From Sphingobacteriales bacterium (GTDB lineage: Bacteria > Bacteroidota > Bacteroidia > Chitinophagales > UBA2359), in contig CP064999.1 in NCBI GenBank assembly GCA_016700115.1, positions 2,728,001 to 2,792,000 on the forward strand: 64,000 nucleotides of DNA, given 5' to 3'. Positions 61,831-64,000 of the stretch are shown piece after piece (position 1 is the first letter of the stretch; each line of letters starts with the position of its first letter). A program made the translations under genes and the position numbers. The notes below the pieces were generated by a model that saw only the letters and a list, made by a program, of their open reading frames with translations, ran no database searches and was not told where the DNA came from.

Positions 61831-63189
61831 TTATTTTCCGGTTCCTACTTTTTGCGAAAAGGCTGAAAAGTCTGACAGTATATTTAACATATTATTGCGT
61901 AAAGCCAGGTTATCAATGCACTCATAAAGTGGGTTGGAATTACCGGGTAAGGGTTCATAGTTGGTTTCTGTTTCAGTAAATCTGGTAGTCGGTGCAACAA
62001 ACCATTTGTTGTCACGAAAAAGATAACGGGAGCCTTCATTAACAAAACAAATCTGATTGTATTTGTATTTGGGAAGGGTTCTGCCATGGTTGTTGTACCA
62101 ATAACTTTGCATAACGGGAACCGACATTTGAGGCTCTTTTAAAAGTGATGGTTGCAAGGTGTCGCCTCCACAGGCTTTGATTATCGTATGGTATAGGTCT
62201 TTGGTGTTTACTTCTATATCTACTGTTGAAGATTGTTGGTGGTAGGGCGGAAGTACAAACAGCGGCACCCGGTTTCCTGCTTCGGTAACATTGCTGAAAT
62301 GATAAAGCCACCCTTGCTCTCCGAAGTTTTCACCATGGTCTGAGGCAAACATCAACAGAGTATTGCGGTCTTTGTGCATTTCCTCGGCAAAATCATTGAT
62401 TGCCGGGGCTAAAGCCTCCCAACTTTTTCGTTGTCGTTTGCGTAATACCTGCAACATATCCTCTTTAACATGTAGTTGATCGGTTTTGAGAAAAGTTTGA
62501 TTTAGCGTATTGTAGAGGCTTGCCAATTCTCGGAATTTTTTGTAAAAGCCGGATGAAAGCATTTGAAAAGTTGGAGCAACATGATATGGAAAATGGGATT
62601 CCATAAAATTTATGAAGATAAAACTTCGCTCGTTCTTTTTTTCATTTTGGGCAATAATGTTGCGGGCTTCGTTCAACGTATCTTGATGGGTATATTGCAG
62701 CCATGTTTTATTGGCTTCAATGTCTTCGGACATGGTATTCATCAGCAAGTCCTTTGAAAACAACATACGTCTTAAACGTGGCTTTCCAATCAGAGCGAGA
62801 AATTGCTGAAGCCGGTTAAATTTTGCAGGAACTATCTTCCACGTTCGGCAAATTTCATCAAAACCTCTATGCAGGCCAAAAATATGGGTTGTTGCCACAT
62901 TTGCTGTAACCTGATAAGTATTATATCCCAAATTCTTGAGTTGTTCAGCAAGAGTTGGAACGGCGGGGTTTAAAAATCTGGTTTGGCTGGTCGCTCCATG
63001 TTGATGCGGCATGAGCCCGGTAAAGAGGGAAGCCGTTGCAGGTAAAGTCCAACATCCGCTCGAACGGGCTTGGGTAAATTGAATTCCTTTTTTAAGAAAA
63101 TAAGGTAAACCAATTTCATTGTTTGCATATATTGAATCAAAACGGAGGCTATCTGCTATCAACAGGATAACATGTTGGGGAGCATTCAT
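61831..63189 (-). CDS. Sulfatase / alkaline-phosphatase-superfamily protein with Thr nucleophile position
   Basis: The 452-residue protein has the superfamily core. D13 in LLIADSLRFDS is a metal ligand, GCWTLPATASLFTGLMPHQHG is the nucleophile region, and FASDHGENFGEQG provides the later Asp/His metal ligands. In FGly sulfatases the nucleophile is Cys or Ser in C/S-x-P-S-R. The aligned position here is T48, and the conserved Arg is replaced by Thr (T52). It is therefore not a formylglycine sulfatase, and a phosphoglycerol- or phosphoethanolamine-transferase/phosphodiesterase-type reaction is likelier. No signal peptide or membrane helix is visible. Confidence 0.85.
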   Translation of the reverse strand: MNAPQHVILLIADSLRFDSIYANNEIGLPYFLKKGIQFTQARSSGCWTLPATASLFTGLMPHQHGATSQTRFLNPAVPTLAEQLKNLGYNTYQVTANVATTHIFGLHRGFDEICRTWKIVPAKFNRLQQFLALIGKPRLRRMLFSKDLLMNTMSEDIEANKTWLQYTHQDTLNEARNIIAQNEKKNERSFIFINFMESHFPYHVAPTFQMLSSGFYKKFRELASLYNTLNQTFLKTDQLHVKEDMLQVLRKRQRKSWEALAPAINDFAEEMHKDRNTLLMFASDHGENFGEQGWLYHFSNVTEAGNRVPLFVLPPYHQQSSTVDIEVNTKDLYHTIIKACGGDTLQPSLLKEPQMSVPVMQSYWYNNHGRTLPKYKYNQICFVNEGSRYLFRDNKWFVAPTTRFTETETNYEPLPGNSNPLYECIDNLALRNNMLNILSDFSAFSQKVGTGK

Positions 63190-63275
63190 GTTTTACATCG
63201 GTTGGAGGAGAAAAATATAACGGTGTCATTCAGAAACCTTTGCAAAGGTATTAAAAAGCAATAAATAACCTATTT

Positions 63276-63824
63276 TCACCTTTTTAAGTTAATTTCGGTT
63301 TTTCCGAATGATTTCCACAACAACCTATCAGGATTTAGGTAAAACATTTTTTTCCATCCTTGTGGTGAGTTGTCCCAATTCCATGGATAGGGCAGAAGAG
63401 TAGCAACAGAAAAATGTAAATGCGGAGGCTTTCCTGCTGCATTTCCGCTCGTACCTACCTGACCTAATTTTTCCCCTTGTTTGACCCATTGTCCCGGACT
63501 TACCTGAAATGACTGTAAATGTGCATAGTAATAAATTCTCCATTTTGCACCTAAAATTGCCACCACATTACCACCCATTTTATTTTCTCCGCTGAATAAT
63601 ACTATACCTTTTGCTGCAGACAAAACATTTCTTCCTTCAGGAGCAAAAATATCAATTCCTTTATGTACACCCGATTTACCCCAGGGGTAATACCAAAAAC
63701 TATTTTTATTCCAGTCATTAAAAACTGTTTCTTCAACAGGAATAACAACTCTTGCAGAGAAAAACATAGGAAGGACTAACAAACATAGAATTACAATTAG
63801 CCAGAGTTTGAAGTTTTTCTTCAT
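63276..63824 (-). CDS. M23-family metallopeptidase (LytM/NlpD-like)
   Basis: Read from ATG 63824, the 182-residue protein has an N-terminal membrane anchor or signal (~5-22) and an M23 domain. H54 and D58 (HKGID) and the later HLHF supply the zinc ligands. YYAHLQSFQVSPGQWVKQGEKLGQVGTSGNA is the family core. It should cut peptide cross-links in peptidoglycan or act as a regulatory (LytM) factor. The ORF could start 15 codons earlier, but the MKKNFKLW start gives the better signal. A LysM-domain protein gene lies upstream on the same strand. Confidence 0.9.
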   Translation of the reverse strand: MKKNFKLWLIVILCLLVLPMFFSARVVIPVEETVFNDWNKNSFWYYPWGKSGVHKGIDIFAPEGRNVLSAAKGIVLFSGENKMGGNVVAILGAKWRIYYYAHLQSFQVSPGQWVKQGEKLGQVGTSGNAAGKPPHLHFSVATLLPYPWNWDNSPQGWKKMFYLNPDRLLWKSFGKTEINLKR

Positions 63825-63914
63825 TGGGAAGACCAAAGTAAAGAGTAATATATAACTTCTAAAGGGCACGAAGAACCAAATGGATTAGTTGCAATAAGAA
63901 CTAAGAGGGGGGTG

Positions 63915-64000
63915 TTAATCCGGTATTTTCAGTTGTTGCCCGATTTTTATATTAGTATCCCTGAGTTTGTTTAAAAGTTTAATCATTTCAACAGAGGTGT
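63915..64000 (-). CDS. C-terminal end of a LysM-domain protein, partial
   Basis: This reading frame enters from the right edge of the window and stops at 63915. Its last ~28 residues read TSVEMIKLLNKLRDTNIKIG and then QQLKIPD, matching the second half of a LysM peptidoglycan-binding motif (LxxxNxLxDxxIxxGQxLxIP). The rest of the gene is outside the window. It lies upstream of the M23 peptidase gene on the same strand and may form a cell-wall unit with it. Confidence 0.7.
   Translation of the reverse strand, partial: TSVEMIKLLNKLRDTNIKIGQQLKIPD

Overview
The window looks like a chromosomal segment of a Bacteroidota bacterium, most likely a Chitinophagales/Saprospirales-type environmental organism. 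The evidence is threefold. Several secreted proteins end in type IX secretion (T9SS) sorting domains. Several promoters match the Bacteroidota pattern TTTG-N19-22-TAnnTTTG. Housekeeping genes such as rplS and nadE have Bacteroidota-like sequences. Base composition is AT-rich throughout, and no tRNA or rRNA gene was seen.

Layout. 1-5.3 kb: end of a glycine-tailed membrane protein, a long leader, a large putative RNase/RNA-binding fusion (NYN, two cold-shock domains, coiled coil, IF2-N-like, leucine-rich repeats) and a thioredoxin-like protein. 5.5-10.7 kb: two secreted T9SS proteins, an S15-type hydrolase and a cytochrome/lamin-tail protein. 10.8-13.4 kb: an ECF sigma factor, a persulfide dioxygenase/rhodanese fusion and a Cys-bearing ArsR regulator. 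13.6-26.4 kb: metabolic and housekeeping genes (AlaDH/saccharopine-DH-like protein, rplS, aldo/keto reductase, lipase, YhhN, DUF457) and a giant metzincin protease. 26.6-29 kb: a low-density zone with a GNAT, a decayed type II toxin-antitoxin locus and AT-rich repeats. 29-36.7 kb: a clade II nitrous oxide reductase cluster on the minus strand, in order cytochrome c, nosZ, TM-nosL, nosD, nosF, RIC/ScdA and nosY, with a candidate FNR-type operator at its head. 36.7-41.3 kb: a 56-bp tandem duplication, a GNAT, a diheme cytochrome c, a GrpB-family protein, and a broken IS110-family element bracketed by paired inverted 13-bp repeats. 41.7-45.5 kb: nadE, an orphan response regulator and a beta-lactamase-fold hydrolase. 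45.8-48 kb: a stand-alone cas1 - membrane protein - cas2 module with no array or effector in view. 48.1-64 kb: a triple-PDZ T9SS protein, a pair of secreted paralogues, a TonB-dependent receptor, a ceramidase, an exbB-exbD-tonB operon, a dual-ATPase peptide ABC protein, a sulfatase-fold enzyme with Thr at the nucleophile position, an M23 peptidase and the end of a LysM protein.

The nos genes form one functional unit. Cytochromes deliver electrons to lipoprotein NosZ, NosL/D/F/Y assemble its copper centres, and the di-iron RIC protein probably repairs nitrosative damage. The TonB/ExbB/ExbD set would power receptors such as the one at 51.8 kb. The best candidates for undescribed biology are the cas1-X-cas2 cassette and the NYN/cold-shock/LRR fusion protein.
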